From positions 290,297 to 354,296 of the forward strand of contig JACRLX010000022.1 in the NCBI GenBank assembly GCA_016235165.1: a stretch of DNA of 64,000 nt, in the 5' to 3' direction. Position 1 is the first letter of the stretch, and the number at the start of each line of letters is the position of its first letter. Of this stretch, positions 36,483 through 47,260 are shown piece by piece. This DNA comes from Rhodocyclales bacterium. Its GTDB lineage: Bacteria > Pseudomonadota > Gammaproteobacteria > Burkholderiales > Rhodocyclaceae. The translations under genes were made by a program, and so were the position numbers. The notes beneath the pieces were generated by a model. The model saw only the letters and a list, made by a program, of their open reading frames with translations. It was not told the DNA's origin and did not search any database.

Positions 36483-39400
36483 ATGACCGATCTTTCCGCA
36501 GTTGCCAATTCGGCCGCCAAGCTGCTGCCCTACAAGCCCAAACACAAGGTGCGCTTCGTCACCGCCACCTCGCTGTTCGACGGCCACGACGCCTCGATCA
36601 ACATCATGCGGCGCATCCTGCAGGCGACCGGCGCCGAGGTGATCCACCTCGGCCACAATCGTTCGGTGGACGAGATCGTCAATGCAGCGCTGCAGGAAGA
36701 TGCCCAGGGCATTGCCGTGTCCTCCTACCAGGGCGGCCATGTCGAGTTCTTCAAGTACATGATCGACCTGCTCAAGGCGCGCGGCGGCGAAAACATCAAG
36801 GTCTTCGGCGGCGGCGGCGGCGTCATCGTGCCGGCCGAGATGAAGGAACTGCACGACTACGGCGTGGCGCATCTCTACTCGGTCGAGGACGGCCAGAAGA
36901 TGGGCCTGCAGGGCATGATCAACGACATGGTGCAACGCTGCGACGTCGATCTCAGCCGCCGCGCGCCGCAAGAGCTGAAGGCGCTGGAAGTCGCCGACGG
37001 CGCCGAGCGCCTGCGCAACCTGGCGCAGATCATCACCGCGCTGGAAAACGGCGCCTGGCCGGAGAAGGCGAAGAAGGCGCTGCTGGAAAAAGCCGCCACG
37101 CTATCCTCGGCGCCGACCGCAGTTCCCACCCTGGGAATTACCGGCACCGGCGGCGCCGGCAAGTCCTCGCTGACCGACGAACTGATCCGCCGCTTCCGCC
37201 TCGACCAGGACGATGCCCAGAAGATCGCGGTGATCTCCATCGACCCCTCGCGCAAGCGCACCGGCGGCGCGCTTCTGGGCGACCGCATCCGCATGAACGC
37301 CATTCAGCACCCCAACATCTACATGCGCTCGCTGGCGACGCGCGACACCGGCAGCGAAATTTCCAAGGCCCTGCCCGACGTGATCGCCGCCTGCAAGGTG
37401 GCCGGCTTCGATCTGGTCGTGGTCGAAACCTCGGGCATCGGCCAGGGCGATGCCGCCATCGTGCCGCTGGTCGACGTCTCGCTCTACGTCATGACGCCCG
37501 AGTTCGGCGCCGCCTCGCAACTTGAGAAGATCGACATGCTCGACTTCGCCGACTTCGTCGCGATCAACAAGTTCGACCGCAAGGGCGCCGAGGATGCGCT
37601 GCGCGACGTGCGCAAGCAGTACCAGCGCAACAGGGAAAGATTCGGCGAAAAGCCCGATGACATGCCGGTGTTCGGCACCATGGCGGCGCGCTTCAACGAC
37701 GACGGCGTCACCGCGCTCTACCAGGCGCTGGCGCCACGGCTTGCCGAGCGCGGGTTGAAGTTCGCCAAGAGCCGGCTGCCGGTAGTGGCGGTCAAGGCGT
37801 CCTCGGCCGGCAGGGCTATCGTCCCCGCCGACCGCGTCAGGTATCTGGCCGAGATCGCCGAGACGCTGCGCGGCTACCACAGGCACGTCGCCGAGCAGGC
37901 GACGATCGCCCGCGAGCGCCAGTCATTGCAAACCTCCAAGGCCATCTTCGGGGGCTGCGGCAAACTGAACAAGGACTTCGACGCGCAGTTTGGTGAATTG
38001 ATCGCCTGGAAGGACGGCCAACTCACGCCGCACGTCCGCAAGCTGTTGGCGATGTGGCCGGACATGAAGAAGGCCTATGCCGGCGACGAGTACGTGGTCA
38101 AGATCCGCGACAAGGAAATCCGCACCGGCCTGATCCATGAGACCCTGTCCGGCACCAAGATCCGCAAGGTGGCGTTGCCGCGCTTCGATGACGAAGGAGA
38201 ACTGCTCAAGTTCCTGATGCGCGAGAACGTGCCCGGCTCCTTCCCCTACACCGCCGGCGTGTTCGCCTTCAAGCGCGAGAACGAAGATCCGACGCGCATG
38301 TTCGCCGGCGAGGGCGACGCCTTCCGCACCAACAAGCGCTTCCTCAAGGTCTCCGAAGGCATGCCGGCCAAGCGCCTGTCCACCGCCTTCGACTCGGTCA
38401 CGCTCTACGGCTGCGACCCCGATCCGCGCCCCGATATCTACGGCAAGGTCGGCAACTCCGGCGTTTCGATCGCCACGCTGGACGACCTCAAGGTGCTCTA
38501 CTCGGGCTTCGACCTCTGCGACCCGGCGACCTCGGTGTCGATGACCATCAACGGGCCGGCGCCGATGATGCTGGCGATGTTCCTCAACGCAGCGATCGAC
38601 CAGCAGATAGCCAAGTTCGTCACGGACAACAAGCGCCAACCGACCGAGGACGAGGCCGAAAAGATCCGCGAATGGACGCTGTCATCGGTGCGCGGCACGG
38701 TGCAGGCCGACATCCTAAAGGAAGACCAGGGCCAGAACACCTGCATCTTCAGCACCGAGTTCGCGCTGAAGATGATGGGCGACATCGCCGAATTCTTCGT
38801 GCATAACCAGATCCGCAACTTCTATTCGGTATCGATCTCCGGCTACCACATCGCCGAAGCCGGGGCGAACCCGATCAGCCAGCTCGCCTTCACCCTGGCC
38901 AACGGCTTCACCTACGTCGAGACCTACCTGGCGCGCGGCATGCACATCGACGACTTCGCGCCCAACCTCAGCTTCTTCTTCAGCAACGGCATGGACCCGG
39001 AATACTCGGTGATCGGCCGCGTCGCGCGCCGCATCTGGGCCGTGGCGATGAAGAACAAATACGGCGCCAACGAGCGCAGCCAGAAGCTCAAGTACCACAT
39101 CCAGACCTCCGGCCGCAGCCTGCACGCGCAGGAAATGGACTTCAACGACATCCGCACCACGCTGCAGGCGCTGATCGCGATCTACGACAATTGCAACAGC
39201 CTGCACACCAATGCCTACGACGAGGCGATCACTACGCCGACCGAGGAAAGCGTGCGCCGCGCCATGGCGATCCAGCTCATCATCAACCGCGAGTGGGGCG
39301 TGGCGAAGAACGAGAATCCCAACCAGGGTGCCTTCGTCATCGAGGAGCTCACCGACCTGGTAGAAGAAGCCGTGCTCAAGGAGTTCGAAGCCATCGCCAG

Positions 39401-39791
39401 CCGCGGCGGCGTGCTCGGCGCCATGGAGACCGGCTACCAGCGCGGCAAGATCCAGGAGGAGTCGATGCACTACGAGCACAGGAAGCACGACGGCTCCTAC
39501 CCCATCATCGGCGTCAATACCTTCCTCAACCCGCATGGTTCGGGTGTGGCCAGCGAGATCGAACTGGCGCGCTCGACCGAGGACGAAAAGCAGTCGCAGT
39601 TGAAGCGCCTGGCCGATTTCCAGCAGCGCAACGCCGGCCAGGCCGAGGCCTGCCTGCGCAAGCTGAAGCAGGCGGTGATCGACAACGGCAACGTCTTCGC
39701 CGTGATGATGGAGGCGGTGCGGCATTGCTCGCTGGGGCAGATCAGCAACGCGCTCTACGAGGTGGGCGGGCAGTATCGGCGGTCGATGTAG
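36483..39791 (+). CDS. icmF: fused isobutyryl-CoA mutase (B12-binding, G-protein chaperone and mutase domains)
   Basis: B12 domain '[15 protein letters not shown]', GTPase '[21 protein letters not shown]', mutase '[25 protein letters not shown]'. Confidence 0.93.
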   Translation: MTDLSAVANSAAKLLPYKPKHKVRFVTATSLFDGHDASINIMRRILQATGAEVIHLGHNRSVDEIVNAALQEDAQGIAVSSYQGGHVEFFKYMIDLLKARGGENIKVFGGGGGVIVPAEMKELHDYGVAHLYSVEDGQKMGLQGMINDMVQRCDVDLSRRAPQELKALEVADGAERLRNLAQIITALENGAWPEKAKKALLEKAATLSSAPTAVPTLGITGTGGAGKSSLTDELIRRFRLDQDDAQKIAVISIDPSRKRTGGALLGDRIRMNAIQHPNIYMRSLATRDTGSEISKALPDVIAACKVAGFDLVVVETSGIGQGDAAIVPLVDVSLYVMTPEFGAASQLEKIDMLDFADFVAINKFDRKGAEDALRDVRKQYQRNRERFGEKPDDMPVFGTMAARFNDDGVTALYQALAPRLAERGLKFAKSRLPVVAVKASSAGRAIVPADRVRYLAEIAETLRGYHRHVAEQATIARERQSLQTSKAIFGGCGKLNKDFDAQFGELIAWKDGQLTPHVRKLLAMWPDMKKAYAGDEYVVKIRDKEIRTGLIHETLSGTKIRKVALPRFDDEGELLKFLMRENVPGSFPYTAGVFAFKRENEDPTRMFAGEGDAFRTNKRFLKVSEGMPAKRLSTAFDSVTLYGCDPDPRPDIYGKVGNSGVSIATLDDLKVLYSGFDLCDPATSVSMTINGPAPMMLAMFLNAAIDQQIAKFVTDNKRQPTEDEAEKIREWTLSSVRGTVQADILKEDQGQNTCIFSTEFALKMMGDIAEFFVHNQIRNFYSVSISGYHIAEAGANPISQLAFTLANGFTYVETYLARGMHIDDFAPNLSFFFSNGMDPEYSVIGRVARRIWAVAMKNKYGANERSQKLKYHIQTSGRSLHAQEMDFNDIRTTLQALIAIYDNCNSLHTNAYDEAITTPTEESVRRAMAIQLIINREWGVAKNENPNQGAFVIEELTDLVEEAVLKEFEAIASRGGVLGAMETGYQRGKIQEESMHYEHRKHDGSYPIIGVNTFLNPHGSGVASEIELARSTEDEKQSQLKRLADFQQRNAGQAEACLRKLKQAVIDNGNVFAVMMEAVRHCSLGQISNALYEVGGQYRRSM

Positions 39792-39911
39792 GGACGGCGG
39801 CTTCGAAAGTTCTGGCCGCGGTGTCAGGCGGCGTCGGGCCCGGCGGGGTTTCGGCACATCTCAGGCTGATTTAAGCTTGCAAATTGTGTAGTAGTCGCTC
39901 AAAATGCAAGG

Positions 39912-41063
39912 ATGCTGACGCGAAATTTGCAACAGGAAATCGGCCGCAGGCTCGGGCAGCAGCCGGCGGTGGTGCTGCTCGGGCCGCGCCAGGTGGGCAA
40001 GACGACGCTGGCACGGCAGGTGGCGGCGACGCGGCCGGGAGCGGTGTTCCTCGACATGGAAGACGAGGCCGATCGCGCGCGGCTGGCCCAGCCCGCCGCG
40101 TTCTTCGGTCTCCATCGCGATCGACTGGTGGTGATCGACGAAGTGCAGGCCCTGCCGGAGCTCTTCGTCGCCTTGCGCCCCGAGATCGACGCGGATCGGC
40201 GGCCTGGGCGCTTCCTCCTGCTCGGGTCGGCCAGCGGCAAGCTGCTGCGCCAGTCCTCCGAGTCGCTGGCCGGGCGCGTGGCGTATCTCGAGCTGACGCC
40301 ATTTCTCGCGGAGGAAGTCGGCGGCGGTCCGCAGGCGGTTTCGCGCTTGTGGTTGCGCGGCGGCTTTCCGCAAAGCTACCTTGCCACGGATGACGCGACC
40401 TCGCTGGCCTGGCGCGCCGACCTTGTCCGCACGCTGGCGGCGCGCGACTTGCCGCAACTGGGGGTGGGCGTTCCGGCCGAAACCCTGCGCCGCTTCTGGC
40501 GCATGTGCGCCCATCTGCAGGGGCAGCCGTTCAACGCCTCGCAACTCGGCTCGGCGCTCGGCGGCGTGGCGCATACCACGGTCGGCCGCTACCTCGACCT
40601 GACGGTCGATGCGCTGATGCTGCGCCGGCTTGAACCCTGGCACGCCAACGTCGGCAAGCGCCTGGTGAAGTCGCCCAAGGTCTATGTGCGCGACAGCGGC
40701 CTGCTGCACGCCCTGCTTGGCATCGTCACGCTGGATGATCTGGCCGGTCATCCGGTGGCCGGGTTCTCCTGGGAAGGCTTCGTCATCGAGCAGCTGATCG
40801 CCCGCTTGCCGCCTCTGGCCTCGCACGGCTTCTACCGTACCTCGGCCGGGGCGGAACTGGATCTGGTGGTGGAGTACGGCAGCACGCGCATCGGCTACGA
40901 AGTCAAACTCTCCAACGCTCCGCGGCCCTTGCGCGGTTTCTGGAACGCCTGTGAGGATCTCGGCGTCAGCCGGGCCTATGTGATAGCCCCGGTACGCGAG
41001 GCCTACCCCTTGGCGGAGAGCGTGGAAGTGATTCCGCCGCAGCGGATTCCGTACTTGCTGTAG
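39912..41063 (+). CDS. AAA-type ATPase with DUF4143-like C-terminus
   Basis: 'VVLLGPRQVGKTTLARQVAA' Walker A, 'LVVIDEVQALPELF' Walker B, C-terminal 'ELDLVVEYGSTRIGYEVKLS'. Confidence 0.9.
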   Translation: MLTRNLQQEIGRRLGQQPAVVLLGPRQVGKTTLARQVAATRPGAVFLDMEDEADRARLAQPAAFFGLHRDRLVVIDEVQALPELFVALRPEIDADRRPGRFLLLGSASGKLLRQSSESLAGRVAYLELTPFLAEEVGGGPQAVSRLWLRGGFPQSYLATDDATSLAWRADLVRTLAARDLPQLGVGVPAETLRRFWRMCAHLQGQPFNASQLGSALGGVAHTTVGRYLDLTVDALMLRRLEPWHANVGKRLVKSPKVYVRDSGLLHALLGIVTLDDLAGHPVAGFSWEGFVIEQLIARLPPLASHGFYRTSAGAELDLVVEYGSTRIGYEVKLSNAPRPLRGFWNACEDLGVSRAYVIAPVREAYPLAESVEVIPPQRIPYLL

Positions 41064-41249
41064 GAAGCCAGGGCTTTTCCGCGGCTGCCGACACGCGCGG
41101 CAAATCAGCTTGCCTTGGCCGCGGCGGCCGTCAGGGCGGCGATTGTGCTCTCCTCCAGAAAATTGCTCCGCCGACTTGACGTTGCCGTAGCGTCGGCTCC
41201 GCGCCCCGTTACCGGCCGGCCGGCAATGGTTGGGGCGCAGGCGCCAGGC

Positions 41250-42086
41250 TTACGTCGGCCAGTAGCCCTTGTCTTTCATCTTGTTTCGAATTGACTGTCC
41301 GACCATCTTGAAGCCGGTGAAGTTGGGATGAATCTCGTCGTGCCACCACGCTACGTTGGGGTGTGTGGCATCCGTCGAAAGTAGCGTGCGGTTATCAACC
41401 ACGAGAAAGTGCTTGTATTGAGTCTGCAAGGGGGTGAGAGCGTCGTGGAATTTGTCCAGCAAGCCGCGGACGATGTCCCGCTGGTCATCGAGACGGCCCT
41501 TGAATCCTTTATCGTCCAGGTACTGCTGAACCCAGCCCCTACCAAACATGGCGCCAAACAGCTTTGTTCCGACGAGGCGCGGTTCAAGATAAGCGTAGGC
41601 GTGAGTCACGATCGGCGTGTCTTTATTTTCCTCAGAGGCATCGCGGCTCATGAGCAGGCGCTCGTAGTCGTCGACGATGGATTTGATCTCCGTATCGTAG
41701 GTGGCATTGATGAACTGACGCCCTGTCTTGCCCGGTGCCCAGTCGTCGACATATCCCATGATTTCGTCGCCAACGATGTCATTGCCCGCGGCGCTGATGA
41801 AAATGAAGTCCCATTTGTATCCCCAGCGCTTTGTTTCAATCAACTGGGTGAGTTGCTTGAACTGGGGGCCTTCGCGGCCGAGCATGCGCTTCGACGTGTC
41901 GCCGGGTTGGGCGAGGTTAAGGATGCAGAACCGTCCGTTCCCTTCCATATCGAGTTGGACAGTGATGTTGGGCAGGAATGGGTGCGATACCCAGGAGTCT
42001 CCCTCCACCAGAACCTTTGGGGTGCTACCTCCGGGAAAGTCTTGCAATAGCTGGGCAAAGTCTAGCTGGGAGCTAACTTGCGGCAT
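41250..42086 (-). CDS. SGNH/GDSL-type hydrolase-like protein
   Basis: 'VLVEGDSWVSHP' (block I), 'ISAAGNDIVGDE' (block III), 'WHDEIHPNFTGF' (block V). Confidence 0.75.
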   Translation of the reverse strand: MPQVSSQLDFAQLLQDFPGGSTPKVLVEGDSWVSHPFLPNITVQLDMEGNGRFCILNLAQPGDTSKRMLGREGPQFKQLTQLIETKRWGYKWDFIFISAAGNDIVGDEIMGYVDDWAPGKTGRQFINATYDTEIKSIVDDYERLLMSRDASEENKDTPIVTHAYAYLEPRLVGTKLFGAMFGRGWVQQYLDDKGFKGRLDDQRDIVRGLLDKFHDALTPLQTQYKHFLVVDNRTLLSTDATHPNVAWWHDEIHPNFTGFKMVGQSIRNKMKDKGYWPT

Positions 42087-42104
42087 GAGCGTTCTCCTTT
42101 GTTG

Positions 42105-44738
42105 TCAGGTTTTTGCGGGGGGAATCTTGAGCAGGCGATTGAGTTGGCCTCGCTTCTGGAAAGCCGGTTCAATTAACCAGAGATGAATCTTGGTCGGCAT
42201 CCAGATGGCGACCGGTATGACGAACCGGAGCAATAAATCTCGTCGCAGTATGTTTGGCCAGAGGAAGCGCGTAGCCGGAGCCAATAGGCCGAGGCCGAAA
42301 AATGCGACTGTCGTCACCAACGGGCCAAGCTTGATGGTATACAGCGTTGCGTCCCAGCTGATATAGATGGCATAGGTAGCCAGGGCTGCCAGCAATAAGC
42401 CCCATCCCGCAGTCACGCCAAGGAGGCATCGATCAAGGCAAAAGGCTTTTAAGAACATTCTGCTGCCAACCCGAAGCTGGAGCTCAAGATCGGTACGCTG
42501 CGCGTCCTCCAGGTTTCGTGGTCGCCGCGCAATGGCTTCCAGTTTGAGGAATGGCCAGTCCTCGACAGGTGCTCCGATATAGAATCCTCCCCATTGCCCC
42601 GGGCTACCTTTGCGCCTGTGTCGTTGGTCCTGCACGGCGAGCTGATGACTTATCGCTTTATAGCCGCTAAGCATCAGGCTGTATGCTTCTACTTCGCTGA
42701 AACTGTCGAGGTCGGTGCGGATTTCACTCAGCGCAGACTGGATATGGCGATCGATGCCATAGGCTGTTTGGGTCGGCAAGGCCGCCTTCGGCGCTCCTGG
42801 TGCCTGACCGGTTGCATCGACTGTTGCTTGGGTGAGTCCATCCTTCAGGTGCACGTAACATAGTCCGCGCAAGGCACCTGCTCGCTCGCGAGCAGCCACG
42901 TCGGCATATTCGCTTTCGCGAACTCGGTCCTGGCCAATGTCGCTGCTGCGCAAGGCGACGTCAATGGTGCCATTGCCCGGCGCCCGGCTGTCCGCCATTT
43001 GTCCGGAGGCATCACTGCAGATGATGAAGTTGCATGACTCGTCCAGCAACCCACCGATTCCCTGGTTGTCATGTATTCCACCGTCGACAAGCTCGATGGT
43101 GTGATCGGGATATAGACCGCGCAGGGTGATTGGGGCAAAGAGGATGGGTACACCCGATGACGCTGCTACGGCGTATCCCAGTGGAAACTTGCGCAGCCTT
43201 TCATTTTGCACATCCCGATAATAGACACGCCGATAGCGCGCGTTCATGTCTATCTCCGCACCAACCAGGCCGGGTGGCTCCCCCATCCAGTTCGCCGTGA
43301 ACTGAAAATTGTGGCCGGAGTTCAATGTTGTCGAGTTGATCAGCAAGACGGGCACCTTGGCGTGTCGCCGCCAGTTCATCGCGTTGGGCTTGAAAGCTTG
43401 GCTACCAGATGTACCAGCGGGACGGATCAATAATTGATCCATTGATCTGCGCGTTGTGCCATCCACCTGGGCATACAGGAATTCTTCATACAGCTCGCCG
43501 ATCCGATGGCTGCGCGAATAGCGAGTAAACATCATGCGCAGGTTCTTCCAGAGATCAGCCAGGGTGTTCGCGCGCAAGTTGCGTCGCACACCTGCAAAAA
43601 ACTGTTGCTGCAATTCGGCAACCAGGGTGATGTAGGCTTTTCGATCCGGATTTGCTGCTCCACCTGTTCCTTCTCCTGTTTCGAGCAGAGCTTTTAGCTT
43701 CAGGTAGTACATGGCGCCAACGATGCTGCCGCCGGATACCGTAGACAGCACTTCGACATGTCGCAGAGCGTCAACTTCAGCTAGTCGCGCGAGTACGCCA
43801 AGATGGTAAAAGGCGGCGCGGAAGCCGCCTCCTGATAGCGCAAGACCAACTCGGCCTCGAACGAGCCCCAGCGCGGCTTCCAGGTCGTCGCCCAGCAACG
43901 GACGCAGTGCGGTGGCCGCCGCGCGTTCCTCGGCGTTTTGGGATTCAGGTGCGAGTTGTACCCCACGACAGACAGCGATGTCGATTAGCTGGCGGATAAA
44001 AGTGTCTTGTTCCCAGCTCGCCGGCGGCTGGGTTGCAAGTGAACGCATCAGTGATTCGGATTCCTTGTACCGGCCCAGACCGTATAGCGCTTCGGCTCGT
44101 TTGGCGTCCCTCCAGAAACGTCCTTCGTCGGATGCGTCGCCGTCCTCTTCAGGTATCGCCGCAAGTACGCCCTCTCGCAGCTTTTCGGCCTCCCAATGCA
44201 AACGGTCGGCCATGTTCGTGTCGCCATTTACCTCCTTGGCTGCCCGTTTGGCGATATAGGCCAGCCGATCCAGCACGCAGGCGGCATTGGCTCCACAATG
44301 GACGCGGGCAATTTCCTTGCTGCGCTCCCACCCTGCACGATAAAGCGCCAGCGCCGAGTGGAGATTGGCAACGTTGCCTTCGTGGTTCCAGAAGCGCTTG
44401 TAGATCGAGCCACCCAGGCCAAGGGTTTCGGTATCGGTAGTGCGGGAGTCATATAGACCAATCTGGTCGAGAATTCCCAGCGCCTCTCTCAACGCGGCAA
44501 CCGGTGGGCGTTCGGTGTCCTTGTAGGTGCATAGCGCGCGCTGCTGCTGTACCCATGTGGCGAAGTACTCTCCGGCTTCGGCCGGGGGGTATTCTGCGGC
44601 ATGATCCAGTACCCGCCTTGCCATCGCAAACTGGTTGCTCGCCTTAAGCTGGGTATTGAGTGTCTCCAGATCGACGCGAGACAGATCCCTCCGTTTCAGG
44701 TAGGAATTGACTAGCTGTTCCGGGGTCGAATTGGACAT
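42105..44738 (-). CDS. patatin-like phospholipase with N-terminal helical-repeat region and C-terminal TM segments
   Basis: 'GLALSGGGFRAAFYHLGVLARLAE', 'VLSTVSGGSIVGAMYYLKL', 'ELVDGGIHDNQGIGGLLDE'. Confidence 0.85.
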   Translation of the reverse strand: MSNSTPEQLVNSYLKRRDLSRVDLETLNTQLKASNQFAMARRVLDHAAEYPPAEAGEYFATWVQQQRALCTYKDTERPPVAALREALGILDQIGLYDSRTTDTETLGLGGSIYKRFWNHEGNVANLHSALALYRAGWERSKEIARVHCGANAACVLDRLAYIAKRAAKEVNGDTNMADRLHWEAEKLREGVLAAIPEEDGDASDEGRFWRDAKRAEALYGLGRYKESESLMRSLATQPPASWEQDTFIRQLIDIAVCRGVQLAPESQNAEERAAATALRPLLGDDLEAALGLVRGRVGLALSGGGFRAAFYHLGVLARLAEVDALRHVEVLSTVSGGSIVGAMYYLKLKALLETGEGTGGAANPDRKAYITLVAELQQQFFAGVRRNLRANTLADLWKNLRMMFTRYSRSHRIGELYEEFLYAQVDGTTRRSMDQLLIRPAGTSGSQAFKPNAMNWRRHAKVPVLLINSTTLNSGHNFQFTANWMGEPPGLVGAEIDMNARYRRVYYRDVQNERLRKFPLGYAVAASSGVPILFAPITLRGLYPDHTIELVDGGIHDNQGIGGLLDESCNFIICSDASGQMADSRAPGNGTIDVALRSSDIGQDRVRESEYADVAARERAGALRGLCYVHLKDGLTQATVDATGQAPGAPKAALPTQTAYGIDRHIQSALSEIRTDLDSFSEVEAYSLMLSGYKAISHQLAVQDQRHRRKGSPGQWGGFYIGAPVEDWPFLKLEAIARRPRNLEDAQRTDLELQLRVGSRMFLKAFCLDRCLLGVTAGWGLLLAALATYAIYISWDATLYTIKLGPLVTTVAFFGLGLLAPATRFLWPNILRRDLLLRFVIPVAIWMPTKIHLWLIEPAFQKRGQLNRLLKIPPAKT

Positions 44739-44767
44739 GGCGTTCTCGATCGCAAGCGCCGTGTCTT

Positions 44768-45181
44768 TTAGGCGAGGCGTGTAACACGGGCCCGTAACGG
44801 GCCGCCCTGACCCGGCGGCAACGGGTGGTTATTGCCGTAGCGGTGTTGCCAATCGTTGGCGAAGAACATCAGTTCCGTTCCTGGCGAAACTTCAGGTGGT
44901 ACCGTCCATTCACGGCCGTCGCCGATGGCGAAGGCCAGCGACAGGTTTTCGCCAGGGCTGCCGCAAAGACAAAGAAACGCGACGTTGGGCAAGCGATTGA
45001 AGCGTTGAAGCGGCCAGAGCTTCCAGCCGGAGGGACCAATCGTCTTCCATGCGTCCTTCCAGCATCCGCTTGCGACGAATCGGTAGCAGTCGCCCGGATT
45101 CAGCGGAATTCCGCTCGCCACAAACAGAAGCCTTGGGTCGACATCAACGTCACGGGGCTCGCCGATTATTGTAGGGTTCAT
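44768..45181 (-). CDS. small PA-IL-like (LecA-like) lectin-fold protein
   Basis: 'GTELMFFANDWQHRYGNNHPLPPGQGGPLRARVTRL' resembles the PA-IL-type 'FANDxxxxYxNNxG' signature. Confidence 0.55.
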   Translation of the reverse strand: MNPTIIGEPRDVDVDPRLLFVASGIPLNPGDCYRFVASGCWKDAWKTIGPSGWKLWPLQRFNRLPNVAFLCLCGSPGENLSLAFAIGDGREWTVPPEVSPGTELMFFANDWQHRYGNNHPLPPGQGGPLRARVTRLA

Positions 45182-45536
45182 AGCATCAGCTGAAGCGTGT
45201 TAGGTCGCGAAGTTTTGCAGCATGGTGGGCCGACAATCCCGCGCTCAAAGCCGCCACCAGCGGCGCCCCACCGCGCCATCTGGCTGCCTCTGTAGCTGAC
45301 GAAAAGCTGCCCCCCCATCGCCTCATCGCGCGCGTTGGCCGCGTGCGTCCCCCCGGTTATGCCCCTGGCCCGATTCGCTTGTCCTGAGGCGAATGGAATA
45401 GTGCGCTTGCCTTGGGCATATTGCAAGATGCTGATGTGCATGTCGTGGTTCGCGGTCAGGCGGCGACAGGCTTGTTGTGACGCCGCCGGAAGCGCGATAA
45501 TGCGGCGCACCAAAATCCATCCAAAGGGAGATTCGA

Positions 45537-46385
45537 ATGGGTATCAAGACAGTCGGCATCATCGGCGCCGGCACCATGGGTAACGGCATTGCGCAGGCCT
45601 GCGCGGTTTCCGGCATTCCGGCGGTGATGCTGGACATCAACGACGCGGCGGTGCAAAAGGGCGTGGCCACCATTTCGGGCAGCCTCGACCGCCTGGTCAA
45701 GAAAGAGAAGATGACGGCCGAGCAGAAGGCGGCGGCGATGGCCCTGATCAAGCCGACCACCGCGATGGCCGATTTCGGCGGCGTGGACATCGTGATCGAG
45801 GCGGCGACCGAGAACCTCGGCCTCAAGCTGAAGATCCTCAAGGATATCGAGGCTGCGATCGGTGCCGACACCATCATCGCCAGCAATACCTCGTCGATTT
45901 CGATCACCCAGCTCGCCGCCGCGACAGGCCGCGCCGGCAAGTTCATCGGCATGCACTTCTTCAACCCGGTGCCGATGATGGCGCTGGTGGAACTGATCCG
46001 CGGATTGCAGACCTCGGATGAAACCCACGCGGCGGTCGAAGGCCTGGCCCGCGCGCTGGGCAAGACGCCGATTACGGTGAAGAACAATCCGGGCTTTGTC
46101 GTCAATCGCATCCTCTGCCCGATGATCAACGAGGCTATCTTCGTGCTGGCCGAGGGCCTGGCCTCGCCGGAAGAAATCGACGCCGGCATGAAGCTCGGAT
46201 GCAACCACCCAATCGGGCCGCTGGCGCTGGCCGACATGATCGGTCTGGATACCATGCTGGCGGTGATGAACGTGTTCTACGAGGGCTTCAATGACTCCAA
46301 GTACCGGCCGGCGCCGCTCTTGAAGGAAATGGTCGCCGCCGGTTACCTGGGGCGCAAGACCGGACGCGGCTTTTACCAGTACTGA
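45537..46385 (+). CDS. 3-hydroxybutyryl-CoA dehydrogenase
   Basis: 'VGIIGAGTMGNGIAQACAVSGIPAVMLDIN', 'GMHFFNPVPMMALVELI', C-terminal 'LGRKTGRGFYQY'. Confidence 0.95.
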   Translation: MGIKTVGIIGAGTMGNGIAQACAVSGIPAVMLDINDAAVQKGVATISGSLDRLVKKEKMTAEQKAAAMALIKPTTAMADFGGVDIVIEAATENLGLKLKILKDIEAAIGADTIIASNTSSISITQLAAATGRAGKFIGMHFFNPVPMMALVELIRGLQTSDETHAAVEGLARALGKTPITVKNNPGFVVNRILCPMINEAIFVLAEGLASPEEIDAGMKLGCNHPIGPLALADMIGLDTMLAVMNVFYEGFNDSKYRPAPLLKEMVAAGYLGRKTGRGFYQY

Positions 46386-46459
46386 AAGTTATGTCTCCGG
46401 CTCAGCCGGAGACGGTATCCCTTGCGGACGGCGCCGGCGACACGGCGCCGATTGCCCCG

Positions 46460-47116
46460 TCAGCCGCCGAAGCGGCGCAGGCCGTCGAGGTCGAGCACGG
46501 TGACGCCGCCATACTTGGCGACCAGGTAGCCGGCTTCCTCCAGGATGCGCATGCTGCGATTGACGCGCTGGCGCGAGACGCCGGCGAGCAAGCCGATCTC
46601 TTCCTGCGAGATGGCGATGCGCGCTTCGATACCGGGTTGCAGCACCGGGTGGAAGAGGGCGGCGATGGCGCGCGCGACGCGCGCGTCGACATCGGCCAGG
46701 CGTTCGGATTCCAGCAGGCCGATGAAGAGGCCAAGGCGCTCGTTGATCTGGTTGATGATGAAGCGGTTGAAGGGGATGCTGTGGTCGAGCAGCCAGTGGA
46801 AGGTTTCGCGCTTCATGCAGGCCACGCGCGTGTCGCGCAAGGCGATCACGTCGTAGCGGCGGGCTTCGGTCTTCAGCATCGAGCCTTCGCCGAACCAGCC
46901 GCCGGCGGCGATGCCGGTGTAGCTGGCGGTCTTGCCCGTGGCCCAGTCGCTGGACATCTTGGCCAGGCCGGCGATCACGCCGATCCAGTGGTCTACCGGC
47001 TCGCCCTTGCGGCAGACGAAGCCCTCGGCGGCGACGAAGCGTTCACAGGTGCCCTCGCAGGCGCGGACAAAATCCTCCGGGGGCAATTGCGGCGCCCAGC
47101 TTGTGCGGCGCAGCAT
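46460..47116 (-). CDS. Crp/Fnr-family transcriptional regulator
   Basis: cNMP-binding-like domain plus 'ISQEEIGLLAGVSRQRVNRSMRILEEAGYL' HTH. Confidence 0.9.
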   Translation of the reverse strand: MLRRTSWAPQLPPEDFVRACEGTCERFVAAEGFVCRKGEPVDHWIGVIAGLAKMSSDWATGKTASYTGIAAGGWFGEGSMLKTEARRYDVIALRDTRVACMKRETFHWLLDHSIPFNRFIINQINERLGLFIGLLESERLADVDARVARAIAALFHPVLQPGIEARIAISQEEIGLLAGVSRQRVNRSMRILEEAGYLVAKYGGVTVLDLDGLRRFGG

Positions 47117-47141
47117 CTCCTCGATTGATTTTGTTGAATTT

Positions 47142-47153
47142 TGACAATTGTCA
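47142..47153. promoter_or_regulatory. palindrome TGACAATTGTCA in divergent promoter region
   Basis: Perfect 12-bp palindrome with further half-site GACAATTAT nearby, between crp/fnr-like gene and acyl-CoA synthetase. Confidence 0.5.
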
Positions 47154-47260
47154 GGCACGCGACAATTATAGGCAACGGAATGGCTTAGACTCAAAATTCC
47201 CCGTGGATCAAGCGCGCCCCAGAAGCGAGTCCGCGAGCAAATGCTGGAGGAGAACAACGC

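Noticed and set aside
41064-41249. Possible gene remnant with minus-strand C-terminus '...EESTIAALTAAAAKAS'
   Set aside because: Too short and not recognisable as any specific family.
45182-45530. Small ORFs between the lectin-like gene and 3-hydroxyacyl-CoA dehydrogenase
   Set aside because: No RBS, motif or coding signature; left as spacer or decayed sequence.
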